This document shows positions 39,333 through 52,087 of a DNA stretch of 64,000 nucleotides, one piece after another. The stretch covers positions 5,034,001 to 5,098,000 of the forward strand of contig JAYKKI010000074.1 of assembly GCA_039881145.1 (NCBI GenBank). Reading direction: 5' to 3'. Position 1 is the stretch's first letter. Every line of letters starts with the position of its first letter. This DNA comes from Druceiella hillmani (Eukaryota; Arthropoda; Insecta; Lepidoptera; Hepialidae). Under the pieces are notes generated by a model. That model had not been told where the DNA came from. It did no database searches and saw only the letters and a program-made list of their open reading frames with translations. Made by a program: the position numbers and the translations under genes.

Positions 39333-39849
39333 TAATTCGAGGTCATCGGAGCTACTGGATTCAAGAGTGTTTTAAAAACAATTTTAATAGGAGATATTAT
39401 GTTTTATGTTTAGACTATTAGTCTTACTGAATTGTTGTTATCCGTATACTGTTGGTTTTGTCATTTGTTGTAAAATCTTTCTTTTGTTACGCATTGGATC
39501 ATGTATGTACAAAACGTTTATTCTGTAATCGCCATGTTTCATTCTAAATCTACTATTAAGTAAAGCATTTGTCAGTAACGATGGGCATATATTAATAAAT
39601 CGTATCTCATGTAAATAAATTTATGCCAACGAGGTTGGTAACCGTTTAAATGGAGAATATACTATTTTAGTATTGCTTTTATTGCGGCAATTAGGTTACA
39701 TTATTATGTTATACCAATCTTATATGTAGCCTTTTAAGGCATTGATCTACCTAGGAGAGTTTGGGCAAATATTAATGAAACATGTTGAGATTATCAATAT
39801 TATACACGCACGCTATGTCCGAACGTTAATATAAAAAAATTCAACTTAC

Positions 39850-40148
39850 ATAGACAAATCGCTGCTAAAAGTCTGATAGCATTCTGCGGTGGTTCGCACT
39901 CCACGAAAAATGGTTTCACAGCATATTGGCCGAAGGTGAGTGCGACAATGGCCTGCGTCGTCGGCCTTATGATAAGCAGAGCTATCCAGAGACGAAGAAA
40001 AGCTGGCAGTGGGCCGAAGGCTGCGTAGATGTAGGCGTAATCCCCGCCTGACCGAGTAATTGAGGTCCCCAGCTCGGCGTAACAGAGCGCTCCTAGCGTC
40101 GAAAACAGACCAGACAGACTCCATACTATTAGCGATGTGCCGACTGAT
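39850..40148 (-). CDS. Exon 2 of SLC7 LAT-type amino acid transporter light chain
   Basis: This exon encodes the third base of codon 48 through the first base of codon 148. It contains TM2 (around [20 protein letters not shown]), the family signature CYAELGT (70-76) with SGGDYAY (81-87), and TM3 with LPAFLRLW and [10 protein letters not shown]. It ends in the extracellular loop and start of TM4 ([10 protein letters not shown]). Cys132 in VECEPP aligns, from knowledge of the family, with the LAT1 cysteine that forms the disulfide to the 4F2hc heavy chain, so a heteromeric transporter is expected. The acceptor reads GTCAATAG|A and the donor TAT|GTAAGT, both good. Residues encoded upstream of the acceptor in the same open frame are intronic and not part of the protein. 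Confidence 0.92.
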
Positions 40149-41065
40149 CTATTGACAAAATAACATACTTGATTTATTGCAATATTCGATGATACACAAA
40201 TCAATATTTCTATGTTAGCGAATAGTGAATTAACCTTACTAAATCGCTTAACATTTAATGTACGATCTTTTTCCACCTCAGGTACACATTCTTACACATT
40301 CTTATTCCCTCAAGAAAATTTATTTTGTATTTTATCGATTTCCGAATTTATTGATAAAATATAGATATATGAAAGCACTCTAAGGTCACTTATTATTGTA
40401 ATAAACTATATAAGGAAACACAAAGTAAAAATAACCAGGGGACCTTTTCATTGTATTACCTGTTATATAAATGAGTCAGAGTTATTCGGAGAAAAAAATA
40501 GATATGAGTCAAGCGAGTAAAAAAATTGACGTCAGTATTGATTTTAGCTACAAAACTATAAAATTATGGTCCACATTTTCTCTTTTTTTCTTTTCCTTTT
40601 CTTCATCCCTTAAAGCATCAAAAATTGTTCTATACATACACATCATCCTATACTATATCTATGTATTTTTAAGATAGTTTTTATTTCCCGCCTTATATTT
40701 ATTTATTACCAGTATATATTTTTTCATCTAATACAAAATGAAATGTTTTTTTAATATACTCACAATAAATTCTTATTTTATAACACTCAACTTAATAATT
40801 ATTGCTGATAACTTGAGGAAAATATTATAGATCTGGTACTCAATAGTAGTTATATGTGAATTTTGATAATATTTTAATTAATTGTTATGCCTTCAAATGA
40901 GTAAAAATTTAAGTTAGAAACATAATTGAAGAAAATAGGTTTTAGTTGTCTTATCGTAATAGCCTGAATAAACAATTTAAATAAGTCGTAAGACTAGAGT
41001 AGAATATGACCATCTAATTTTATGCGAAGCTTCACCCGTGTGAACATTTTCTCTTCTTTAGCCGT

Positions 41066-41097
41066 TCATGGAGCGTACTAATTTAGCACACTCCATG
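41066..41097. repeat. Short imperfect hairpin
   Basis: CATGGAGCGT and ACACTCCATG pair across an 11-base loop with one mismatch. Confidence 0.6.
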
Positions 41098-42052
41098 AAG
41101 ATATGTCAAGTCAGGTTATAAGTTATAAGTCACTAGAGTTTTATTATAATCAAGGCAATGATATAAATTTTGAGAGCATACAAATGTTTTACAAAGTAAT
41201 CGTTGCATGAAAATAAATTTAAAATATGTATATTAAAAAATTGCAAACTGAGAACACTTTACTATTTTCCTATATTTGGGTAAACTTAGCCGTGAGACTT
41301 AAGATATGTAGAAGTAGAATTGCATTTTACTCTTATTTCATCAGTAAAGAATGTAAAGTAGTAAAAGCGAGGTGAATATTTGAATTTACAGGGTAAATTT
41401 TGTTGAATGATAAAATTTCCGTAACTACAATTGAATTCATGGTCAAACTTGTCGGCAAACTTCGTGCTCACTATTTATAATTTATACTTAAATTGTACTT
41501 GTAGATTTTTAAGAGATTCAATTTCCTCGTACCTCAGCCAACGCTTTACGGATAATAATTTCTGCGTAGGAATGGGGAATTCGTTTTATTCAAAATCAAG
41601 ATACGAATCAATCAGTATTTCTATGAATGAATTTGAATATTAATTAAATATGTGCGTCGATAGCAAATATCTCATAATATATGCAAACTTAAACGGCAGT
41701 GGAAGCTAATTGAAATGTAATGATAATAATATATCATTACATATCAATGTCATCAATGCAAGGTGACTGCTGTGGTTTCTGTGCTTCAAGAGAACGTACC
41801 CGGTTAAACAGTTTTGAAATATAGACAGAAATGTCTCTCCTACGCGATCTATAAACCGTAAACAATAAGTCCATAGTTGTTCTGAATATTTTGTACGCTG
41901 TTTTGAAAAGATTTGCAAATTTAGTCCCTAAGGTAAATAATAAAGTAAGAAGGATATATCACCATATAAGGGTGTATCACACATATACCACTATAAAGTA
42001 ACTCAGTAATTTCAGAAATGATTTAGCTAAAACGTTAAGTAGTGAAATATTC

Positions 42053-42100
42053 TATATGTATATATATATGTATATATATATTCTATATGTATATCTATAC
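42053..42100. repeat. Interrupted TA/TATG microsatellite
   Basis: These are short TA runs broken by TG and TTC. Confidence 0.85.
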
Positions 42101-42173
42101 CGTTTATTTACTTGTTATATAATGTCGTTTTTTTCACATTTTCTTTTTCAATTTATATTTTTCTTACACATAT

Positions 42174-42547
42174 ACACGGTGTCCGGGAATAGATGTCGGA
42201 CAAAAAAGACGCTATTCGTTGGCATAAAGGAATAAATTGTCGTTGAAATAAAACATAGAATATGCCCTTTTTCTAACTGAATGAAAATCTAACTGAAAAA
42301 AAATATTACACATAACTCTTTTTAACAGTAGCGATGTCTTCGCAGCTGTTCGCGGGTTATTGCCTCGAGCGGCGCTGAACAATGTGCACGAGTATCGTGT
42401 GTACGAAAAAAATGACAAATAAATATGAATATTATTTTAAATTTTCTGAAAAAGCCGTCTCTTAAATTTTATTTTAACGACAATCAACTATTTTCAGTCA
42501 AGGAATAACATCTCTCTTTGTCCGACACTTATTCCCGGACACCGTGT
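42174..42547. mobile_element. 374-bp MITE with ~31-bp terminal inverted repeats
   Basis: ACACGGTGTCCGGGAATAGA... at 42174 is inverted at the right end, which finishes ...TTCCCGGACACCGTGT at 42547. The arms extend inward to TGTCGGACAAA with two mismatches. TATA sequence flanks both sides, consistent with a TA target. The interior has a GC-richer patch around 42340-42400 and no coding capacity. I do not recognise the superfamily with certainty; TA targets suggest Tc1/mariner. Confidence 0.88.
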
Positions 42548-43282
42548 ATATGTAACTTTTTGTCTTTGTATAAAATAATAAGTTGTGAAAAAATATAACC
42601 ACATCCTATTTATATTATCACCGCACCATTAATAAAATTTAAAATTTTAAATCTCTGTAGGTTCAAACTTCGAAATGAAACAATGAACCAACGTCCATAA
42701 ACTGTAAATGGGTATCGTAACACAATAAATGGTTTTTTTTATATTATTTTCAATGCACTTTTATAAACAACTCACTTGAATTACAAATACGCGTTGCTCG
42801 TGAGGCAAAATGTAAAGTAAATATAAAAACTTGCACAGAGTATTTATTGATGATATCACCAAAATTATACATTTGCCAACTCGACTGTTATTAATTTACG
42901 AACTAAGAATCTTGTACACAAAATATACGGAGAATATAAATATTTTTTGCAATATTAAACTCCTACAAATTAACTTTTGTCCAAATTAATATTTTTAAAA
43001 TATTTTATGGAGAATTATGGAGTACGAGACGTTTTCTGATTGTAATATTTATCATAATTTTATTTGCTTTTTATTTTACCGTTACCTTTAAAACCGAATA
43101 TTTACCAAATTCGTGGTGTTTAGAATGGTCTCTTTCAAAAAGCCATTAGTAATCTAGAAGCATTCGTCTCTTCACATCATCTCTATTAATTATATATGAA
43201 TTTATAAACGCACAATCTGAATAATTTCTTGAAAATTTTTCGCCATTGATAGAATGTGTCCCCCTTTCATGAAAAAAATTAA

Positions 43283-43284
<2 letters not shown>

Positions 43285-43327
<43 letters not shown>
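43285..43327. repeat. (TA)n microsatellite
   Basis: This is about 43 bases of TA repeat. Confidence 0.95.
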
Positions 43328-43328
<1 letters not shown>

Positions 43329-44869
43329 CAGAAGTATAAAATTATGTTCCTCATCTAATTATCCTATACTTAGGCCGGCTTGAACTGATTTGACTTGACT
43401 AAAAATGAAAAACACTCGCTATAACTAAATATTATAAATTAATAAAATAAAAGTATAGTAATTGATCCTTACCATGGTTTTATTTTTATTTATAAGTGTA
43501 CGATTTAGTAGTGCTTTATTTCGAATTTAATTTTGCTTTATTACTTTCCTTAGTAGCATTTACTAGCCTGGCTATAATTTAAATCCACGCTCTTCGAAAT
43601 TAGTACCCAACCGAATCAAATGATAATTTAACGTGAGACAGTCAATCCCGATATGAACTACTGGCTCTTCAACGTAACATTTCAAAACTCTAACCTAATT
43701 TAAGCTGCGTTAGTAGCTATTCAGAATTTCAATTCCGAAAGAACGTGAATTTTATGTCGATTATGCACGTTAAATTTCTACTAGGACGTTATTAAACTCA
43801 TTAAATACATGTGTATGCTTCTATTGGCTCCGTACCTAATACGACTGTTTTCAGCCGTAATTCCAATATATAAACTGAAACCATATTCTTTCATGTTTGG
43901 TGTTTCCTCTATAAATTTTAAATTTGTCTGATAATGGTGATGAGGCAAGTTTGGTACAAAAGAAATTTTTGTTTCTTTGTTTAAGTTTTTTGGATTATCA
44001 ATTGAAATGGCGAGTTATAAAGATTTCAGAACTATTTTTTCATAATTGTATATAAGATCAAATCAAAGCCGTAACAGCTAATATTACCATTATGAAAAAT
44101 AAGATTACAAGAAATTAATCAGGAAATTGTAGTGCAGGTCCAAAATCGCATAATTTTATAAATCAATCACAATAACTTTACGTCTGTAAATATACACCCA
44201 GCAATATACTTACATGGTAAAAAAGAACATTAATATCTGTAAATAGTTTAATATGTTAACTTTTATATGTTTCTGCAATTAACCCATGCAGTGTGAGTTC
44301 TACTCATATTTACTAGGTTTTATTTTTTTTATTGGAAAAACACTGAATATTTTTCCTCTACCATGACAATGATAAAAAAAATATTATGCTAAATCCATAT
44401 ATATTGTTGACTGATTGGAAGACATTACTCCAGAATTAAACGATACGTTACATGTAACTAAACAAATATAATATGTAAAAAATGATGAATAAATTAATGG
44501 AAGTTCAAGCAAAGATACTGTCACAAGTTAAAAATTTGTCGAATTCTGGGGATAGAATTCCGAAAAAAAAAATAGTTACGAATATAATATATGTGCATTA
44601 CAATCAATAATTATGACGCCATTTGAAATTTGACCGAAACCGTATAATCAACCCTCCTTCACCTCTTTATATACTTGCATAAACTGGTTTGAGCTAGCCA
44701 TCGGCAAGACTCCTGCATGCGCCAAAATTTAACCTTGACTCGTGACTTTCAGTTTAGCATTATAAACAATATAAATCGATTAATTCTGTCCTTCAAAATG
44801 ACTTGCCTTAAATAAAAAAATTTTGGCTAGAATAAATTTACACAACATTTGAAATAACTATAGTTACCG

Positions 44870-45758
44870 ACATGAAACCTAAAAGCTCATTGATTTCGAC
44901 GAAATATGATAGGTCAATTAGCTACGAGACAGTGTAAATAGCAAATAAACTGTAAATAGGTAATCTTTATTTTGAGTTATAGATCGATTAATTTTAATAA
45001 ATTTATTATAAATGAGCTACCAAAGGAAATTTCAATTGCCTTTTAATAATTACATTATACAATTTATAAATAAAACAGTGTTCGTTTTACAACTACAAGA
45101 ATAACTATTGTTAAAGACGGTGTTACATATAAAAATAATACTATATATAAAAGATACATCCAGATGGCTTATCCGGACATATTTGTATTAATTTTTGTTG
45201 TTTCAATACAGAAAACTACGAGTCTGGACGAAATAAAGCAAGACAATGATACGGAGTATAAGTATGAATCAATTGTGTATTTGTTGAAAAGACAAATATT
45301 GGAAAACAGGTGAAACAGCAATTACACGTTTCACTAAAATTTGATTAATTAAGCAAATTACTTACGATTTAACAACGTTCATGAAAATAAAATAACTTTA
45401 TTTCCTATTTGTGATTCACGCTTATAAGTTTTTCCTGACGCTCGACGTCTATTCCAGTCCATCAGTGATTCATTTCCACGTGTTGGGGCTATTTACAATT
45501 TGTGCTATGCTTTCGTAGTTCTTCGCCGGCCGCGTGTTTTGTGATGTGTCGTGATAGTCATTTCTGGATCAACGCGGTGGGCCCTTATTAGATGAATTTC
45601 ATAGAAATGCACCTCTATTGAGCAGATCGACTTTCTAATTTCTCAATGTTCTTTTATATCGTGGGCCTTTAGACATCACGATTTATCGATCATTTTTTAC
45701 AGAATCCAATTCTAAGATGACCTTGAAAATTTGTGAAAATTATTTATAAATATTAGTG

Positions 45759-45760
<2 letters not shown>
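44870..45760 (-). mobile_element. Unclassified 0.89-kb dispersed element, copy B (inverted relative to copy A)
   Basis: The reverse complement of this segment aligns with 28111-29002 throughout. The TATA box (45658-45652 on the minus strand) and AATAAAG (45402-45396) are conserved at nearly the same spacing, about 256 bases against 260 in copy A. One end abuts a TA/GT microsatellite at 45760, and the other ends at a TATA within single-copy sequence. Present in intron 1, on the same strand as the SLC7 gene. Confidence 0.75.
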
Positions 45761-45824
<64 letters not shown>

Positions 45825-45838
45825 TTGTGTGTGTGTGC
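45760..45838. repeat. Compound (TA)n(GT)n microsatellite at the border of copy B
   Basis: About 38 bases of TA are followed by about 40 bases of GT. Confidence 0.96.
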
Positions 45839-46333
45839 ATCAAGACCTAACCAAATTATCCTATTCAGGGATTTTTATGGCTTCTGTGTTGTAATTTTTT
45901 TCGTGGTTTTTTAACATGAAACTGCAGAAATGCATTACTATTATGGTCACGCGAGATGGAACAACTCGGAAGTAGCAGAACTGTACAAGTGCATGTAGAA
46001 TGTAGAGGTGCAAAATAGCGTCAAAAATTAAGTTCAAAATATGTTGTTTAAAATATATCGAGTTTCTGTTAATTTTTTGACGCCATGTAAGACGTATGTA
46101 AGTGAATATTTTTATCTCGAATAGATCAGTTATTCAACTAAATAATAAGAAAAAATCAAGATTTTATCACAATTATTCATATCACAAAGAAACATTTTGT
46201 CGTCAATGTATGAGTTTGGCTAAAACATAAAAAATGTGTAACTCAGAAACTATTAAAAATCGCTGAACATACATAGGTGTTTCACATAGGCGTTGACATC
46301 TAGTGCTTCTCCATGACACTATTTTTGGAACTC

Positions 46334-46335
<2 letters not shown>

Positions 46336-46385
<50 letters not shown>

Positions 46386-46460
46386 GTGTATATGTATATA
46401 CACGCGTACGTGTGTGTATGTGCGTGTGCGTGTGGACGTACATGCGTGCGTGTGTGTATG
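46336..46460. repeat. Compound TA / TG / CG-containing microsatellite
   Basis: A TA tract of about 46 bases is followed by an imperfect TG/TA/CG purine-pyrimidine alternating tract to 46460. All ORFs over it are low-complexity artefacts. Confidence 0.95.
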
Positions 46461-47405
46461 CAAAATTTATGGATACTCTGCAGGCCATATTTCTTTTTCA
46501 ATCGAGATAAAACTTCAACAGGGCCCAACATGGCGGCGGTTGAAATTTTAAAATAATCCACCAAAAAACAAGCTGACGATAAAATATACAACCGATTCAT
46601 AATTAGATTTAAAAGAACTTTTAAAATACTAAACTTCATAAAAATCTTTTATACTGCATTTCATTTTCATAAATATTTTTTTTGAAAAATGTAACAACTG
46701 ATTCTATATTTTAGAGCAGTAATTATCGAACGACATCTCAGTTATCTTTCGAATGAAGAATGGGAGCAAATTTGAGAGCGAATTGAAAGTTGTCTCTCCA
46801 ACTGTCTGGATATTATATAAGCAAACTCTACTAAATTGGTCACTTGCATGCTACGCTGCATACACAACTTAGCATTGGAGCAAAAATACATATACGTGGT
46901 GTGCAAAATATTCCAACTTAAGTTACTAAAATTTTAATTACACTTGCAGTACGTATCGAAAGCACGAAATAATGATATATTGGTAACTATTCCGATGGAA
47001 ACAATGCGAGACAATCGAACTTGACCTCGGTTACTTTACATCGCTTGGGGTAAATGTCAGCCAAATAGTGTCGAATAAATGGCCTCGTGTCCCGCTGAAT
47101 TGTTTAATCACCGAACGCAGATAAACAGTGTGCGGACATAGGATATGGAATAAGCGGGATATAGGATAGGGTGTCAAATAATCTACTAACCGTACTGATT
47201 ACTTCTAACATATTCATAGTTATTTTATTTTCATGTATATTGAAGAATTTGTTTAAGTTTTTTCATATTTTTTATTTTTTTCGCAAGGAATATTGGACCA
47301 ACCAAATTCCTATTTTACTGCATAGACATCTTGAAACAGTGCTGACAGAAACATATCTCAGAAAAACAGAGTTCCTGAATTTCCCTACATCTATCCTTAA
47401 ATCTA

Positions 47406-47409
<4 letters not shown>

Positions 47410-47476
<67 letters not shown>

Positions 47477-47477
47477 A
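47410..47477. repeat. Compound (TA)n(TG)n microsatellite
   Basis: About 42 bases of TA are followed by about 26 bases of TG. Confidence 0.96.
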
Positions 47478-47824
47478 TTGCGTTACGTTGACCACATCAG
47501 ATTGTATTTGAAAACGATTTTAAACTTGAAGGATACTATTGGTGAAAAATGTAACTGTATTTTAAAGTACAAGCAGAGGAAAAAGACTAAAGGAGAAATA
47601 CAAATCACAAAAACAAGAGCGCTGTAAAATATCGACAGCATTTTGTGGATCACAATTTGTTTGTCCACAATAATGTCGATATGTTGATTAGAATATAATT
47701 CTCCGTGTAATACAATATCTAGATTATCTATTTTATTTTTTTCGGTTGCACCTACGTACAGAACATTAGCTTTCACGGAAAACCTTGTTATTCTTTCTTT
47801 CTCTCTCTCGCTCTGCGGAAACAC

Positions 47825-48716
47825 GACAGGTGTTTTTGGAACGCTATTTCGTTAATGTTATTTGTTCGCCTTTAATATTTCGACAAGGTTTTTATTGAAA
47901 TCGATAAAAATAACCGAACAGAAAAATTGTATTTAAAAAAAAATGAGTTTATGCCTTTGTTGTTGTAGGAGAGTCTGCCTATACAAGTAGTACTTTTTCC
48001 CTGTCCCTGTTTGCCTGTATAAGTGTCGATTCGATAATGGTATATACAGACAGGATTTATATATCTGCTTATATATACCATTTTTGGACCAATACTTGCA
48101 TAGGTAGAGAGATAACAAACTTTTTAAAAAATACGATATCCGATGTCGCATATTAATTAATTCTTATTGTAGAAGAATGTAAAATATTGCGACTTAATCT
48201 GGATTCGAATTGAATATTTCAAAATTCAATTTGTAAAATAATTTCTATATAATGTATTTAAGCTGTGCTAATGTGCAGATTTGCTACATAGAAAACAGAA
48301 AATAACGTCCAATAGACCTTCTAAAAATTCAAATAGTAGAAGACCGTGTTGAGACGGTGATAATATTCTCACCATTGCAAACAATCGCAGGAATAATACG
48401 AGAATCATATAACCTGCGCTTACTGGAGTAACCTCCGTTTTCATAGATTTAATATCATAATATTAATAATCCATCTCGTTTATAAATTCCGCTAGTTTAA
48501 TTATACTAGATCACGTAATGCGTAATAGAAATAATAGACAAATTAAACACGTGTAAAAAATTGTCGTGTTTTTCCTGTTTACGAATATAACTAGTGAGCT
48601 ATTTATTCGATGCCAAATTCTTTTTTGTTATCTCGATCGGTACCTGTTTATGGAATAAATTAATGATTCGTGAAAAAATAACAACAGGTATTTCTGGAAC
48701 GCTGTTTTGTTATTCT
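47825..48716. repeat. Dispersed pair of a ~30-bp motif
   Basis: ACAGGTGTTTTTGGAACGCT at 47826 and ACAGGTATTTCTGGAACGCT at 48684 share flanking TTTCGTTA/TTTTGTTA. They are direct copies about 860 bases apart. Confidence 0.6.
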
Positions 48717-50708
48717 CGTTTGTTTACACTATAGGCCAATCAGCAATGTTCTTGAGATGACAGCCATATAAAGGCGTCGAATAAATAATGTACTGTTATC
48801 ACTGAGTTCGGAGAACGAATATCTGGTTACAACATTTTTTTTGTAAAATGAAACCAGGCCCTTTAACTGTGAAGTGGCTTTGTTCATCTTGCTAAACTTT
48901 AAAATCAAAGCGTCTAGAAGTACTATTTTGTTATTCAGCTTCATGTTGATTTCTACACGATTTTTTAAGGTTCATGTTCGCTCGTTTGTCCATCCGTTTA
49001 TCTCAGTCTCATAACTTCTATACTTTTAAACTTAGATGCATAAATTTTTTGAAGTATTTGATTTAAGTCATTAGAAAAATCCTCGTAAATGAAATTAAAC
49101 TTACCATTTTCCATTTTTAAGAACCCTTTGCGAAATATTTAGTTTCAAAATGATATACAGTGAGTTCCTCGCATTTTAATTTTTCAAAACCGGATTTGAC
49201 AAATCTGAAAAAATGATTTCCTCATGGCATTTGATTATAAATTTCAATTAAAGTTTATTAAGTCTATCTTCTAACTACCGAAACTCTACTCGTGTTCTCA
49301 CTCAATTTAAAATTTATATCTATCATTTGTCTTCATCCATTTCTTAAACTAATCACTATTAAAACCATAAATGTTTGAATAAGTTTGCAAGATGTCATGT
49401 TGATATTTTCAAAAGACTTTCTCACATTATCATTGAATAATTCTTCGAAAAAATGTTTACGTACTATATTCAAAAAACGAATCGTATTTAAGTGGATACT
49501 TTCGTTTGTATTATTTTATAATAAATTATTGTCTATAAATAACAAGAAAATAACCAACTTCAATAAAAATGATTGATACTGAAACCTTGTCATGTCTCGA
49601 AATTACATATATAGAACACTACGCATTCCTGGTGGTCATTGATCGGGTTCTTAACCGGCGATATCCAGGAAATAATTTGGTATCTGAACAATAGATCTCA
49701 ACTGTCGAACGCGAAACACGTCTTCAATACACTGCTTGTGACGGAAGTATAGTTCAATTCAAAGTGACACGATCTCATACAATAACGCTATATCAAGGAT
49801 TTATTATTTTATTGTTGTCTAAGCGACTTACGACGTAAGATTCATATCTATGTTACTTAGTAAATAGTAAACGTGAATAAAGATTATTATCTAATTAATC
49901 ACGTTCGATGACATGAGAAAATAATTTTTACGTTGAATTGTCGTCTAGCTGTAAAAAACCAATATTTTTGATATTTTAAATTCCGAAATATTTTCGTTAT
50001 TCAAATTATAATACACACAGAATTCACCAAGCAATTATAATATGAAAAAATTGTTTTGCTAAACGTAAAGATTGCAATCTTATTTTTGATATCGTTCAAA
50101 AACATGCTTTATGGTATTCTATGCACAATGTGTATGTGTATGTATCAGTGCTTAAACCTGTTTGCCACTGGTTTAACTTTAAAGGTCAGTCGGTCAGATT
50201 CGTTAATTTATCACTTTATTTGTAGCGGAACTTGTTCACGTGGCTCCAGGAAGTGATTAGTTAGTGACACAAAATATAATTAGATAGTGTATACTTTTAT
50301 CAGTTCGGTACTGTCAGTGATTATTCTAGGCTAATGTCAAATGTAAGCGAAATAAGCGTAGTTTTAATTAAATTTATTTTTAATTTATTATTAAATTTTT
50401 CAATTAAAGAAAATTTTATCTACTTCGATAATCACGTATTCACATTCGTCCTGAAAACAACAGATAGGATGTAATTCTAAATACGATGTAAACTCTAGAC
50501 GCAATATTAATAGAATAAAATCGTTTAAATTGAATAAGATTTACATGTGTGGTAAGAAAATCCACCTTTTGTTTTTTTTTGAAGATTTTATAATATAACT
50601 TTGGACCCATGGCAAGTCTTTATGTAAACTTGTGTGCATGCTTCAGGAATTTTTTTAATCTTTGGACAAGAAACTTGTTAACTTTTGCAATTGTGAAAAT
50701 ATGTTTGT

Positions 50709-51573
50709 CTAGCTTTCGCCCGGAAGGACATCAGAAAACGAATCGTTTCCTATAATTATACCACGGGAATGTACCATGGGGATAAAATGTAGGTATTCTT
50801 TATAATGATCCAGGTCATGTTTACATGTCGTCGGCCTAATTATCAAAACTTTCCTGGATACAAAGCATCCTATTTTCATCTCTAGGACGTCTGCCCTCAC
50901 GCCTCTGCTCACGTTCGGGTCGTGAACTCGGCGATGGCGCGTAACGTTGCCTCGCCCGCCCCTCCAACCCCGCTCTACGCGCTAACCGCGCCGCCGACTC
51001 ATGCCAGCGTATCACCGGCGTGTTTTAATAGCGTTCCGCTCAAATCATTCATATCGTGATAACTTTTAAATTATTTGTCCATATTATTAGACAAATTATA
51101 TCTACTTTAAATACCAAAAGTGATAAATGTATTTATTTTGATAAGAATTAATTGAATACTATGAATTGTGCATTGTAAAAAAAGAATTTAAATTAATAGT
51201 ATTCATGCTCGACTATTTTGGCTATAATGGTATCCAAATAAAGTAGCTATATGATATCTCGGAATTATTGTTAGAACTGTTTAAGAGGAACAATCCCACA
51301 TATATTTGTGTAACTTTAACGGTTTAGGCAGCGGACACTAAAATAACTCTTATAGGACAGATATTTTTTCGACTTATTTGTTTCTTATCGTTCTATAATA
51401 GCCAAATCATACAATATCCTTATAAATTGCATGCTATGTGTTATGTTATCCTGATGTATAAGCTATATCGCTGTAAAATTTCATTAAAATCCGTTCATTA
51501 GTTTTGCGTGAAAGGGCAACAAATATCCGTCTATACATCCTCACAAACTTTCGCGTTTATAATATTATTAGGA
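50709..51573 (-). mobile_element. Helitron-like non-autonomous element, apparently full length
   Basis: On the minus strand the element begins TCCTAATAATATTATAAACG at 51573 and ends CCGGGCGAAAGCTAG at 50709. This matches the TC...CTAG ends of lepidopteran Helitron-like elements (Lep1-type, from memory). Internal family words include GTGAAAGGGCAACAAATATC and GGGGATAAAATGTAGGTATT. A sharply GC-rich patch at about 50880-51030 lies inside. A 67-codon ORF at 50912-50709 is not a recognisable protein. Confidence 0.7.
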
Positions 51574-51580
51574 TAAGAAT

Positions 51581-51848
51581 GTAGAAATGACCTGGATGAG
51601 TATAAAGAATACCCACATTTTATCCCCTTTGACATAATTATAGGAAACGTGAAATGAATGTCATTTCCCGACGTCCACTCGGGCGAAGCCCCAGACAAAA
51701 GCTAGTTGTAATCTATGTGTTATTCTGATGTATAAGCTATATCACTGTAAAATTTCATCAAAATCCGTTTAGTAATTTTTGCGTGAAAGAGCAACAAACA
51801 TCCATCCATAGATCCTCACAAACTTTCGCATTTTTAATATTAGTAGAA
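51581..51848. mobile_element. Second Helitron-like copy with one half inverted
   Basis: 51713-51848 repeats 51434-51573 in the same orientation. 51581-51706, which ends CAAAAGCTAGT, is the inverse of 50709-50830. In the neighbouring element these two blocks have the opposite relative orientation, so this copy is rearranged. Confidence 0.7.
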
Positions 51849-51853
51849 TTTAA

Positions 51854-51983
51854 TTTTAATATTTTAAAGGCTGAATAAAGAATTTAATGTAATATTTTTA
51901 AGACTGAATAAACAAGACTCAAGCTGAGTCTTATTTATTCAGTATTACATTAAATTCTTTATTCAGTCTTTAAAATATTAAAA
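51854..51983. repeat. Foldback inverted repeat, 41-bp arms plus 17-bp inner arms
   Basis: 51854-51894 pairs with 51943-51983 with one mismatch. Inside, CTGAATAAACAAGACTC (51904-51920) pairs with 51926-51942 with one mismatch around a 5-base loop. It starts five bases after the Helitron-like copy. Confidence 0.92.
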
Positions 51984-52018
51984 CATTTACTTGTTAATAA
52001 TAAAATAAAACGATCATA

Positions 52019-52087
52019 GTTTTTACCAGATTTCTATTAAGATAGTAAATAAGTTTTTACCACATTTCTATTAAGATAGTAAATATA
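52019..52087. repeat. Two-copy 34-bp direct repeat
   Basis: GTTTTTACCAGATTTCTATT...GATAGTAAATA is repeated 34 bases later with one change. Confidence 0.92.

Larger units (their letters stand above)
15647..39849 (-). other. Intron 2 of the SLC7 gene (about 24.2 kb)
   Basis: This is bounded by the GTAAGT donor after exon 2 and the CACCCGCAG acceptor before exon 3. It holds at least ten transposon-derived segments, listed separately. Unassigned stretches longer than 300 bases (16580-18086, 18740-20635, 21740-25229, 25719-28060, 30421-31480, 31600-35515, 35670-37565, 38731-39849) are AT-rich and show no exon I could recognise. The candidate conserved regulatory blocks at 26.06-26.29 and 31.06-31.44 kb fall in them. 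Confidence 0.83.

Noticed and set aside
39846..40124. 92-codon minus-strand ORF in another frame over exon 2
   Set aside because: It is a shadow of the real SLC7 exon 2 frame.
46203..46639. Several overlapping ORFs with IYIYIY and HTHTRT repeats
   Set aside because: They are translations of the TA and TG microsatellite. The same applies to the ORFs at 1168, 13862, 14030, 24047, 28943, 47171 and 62118.
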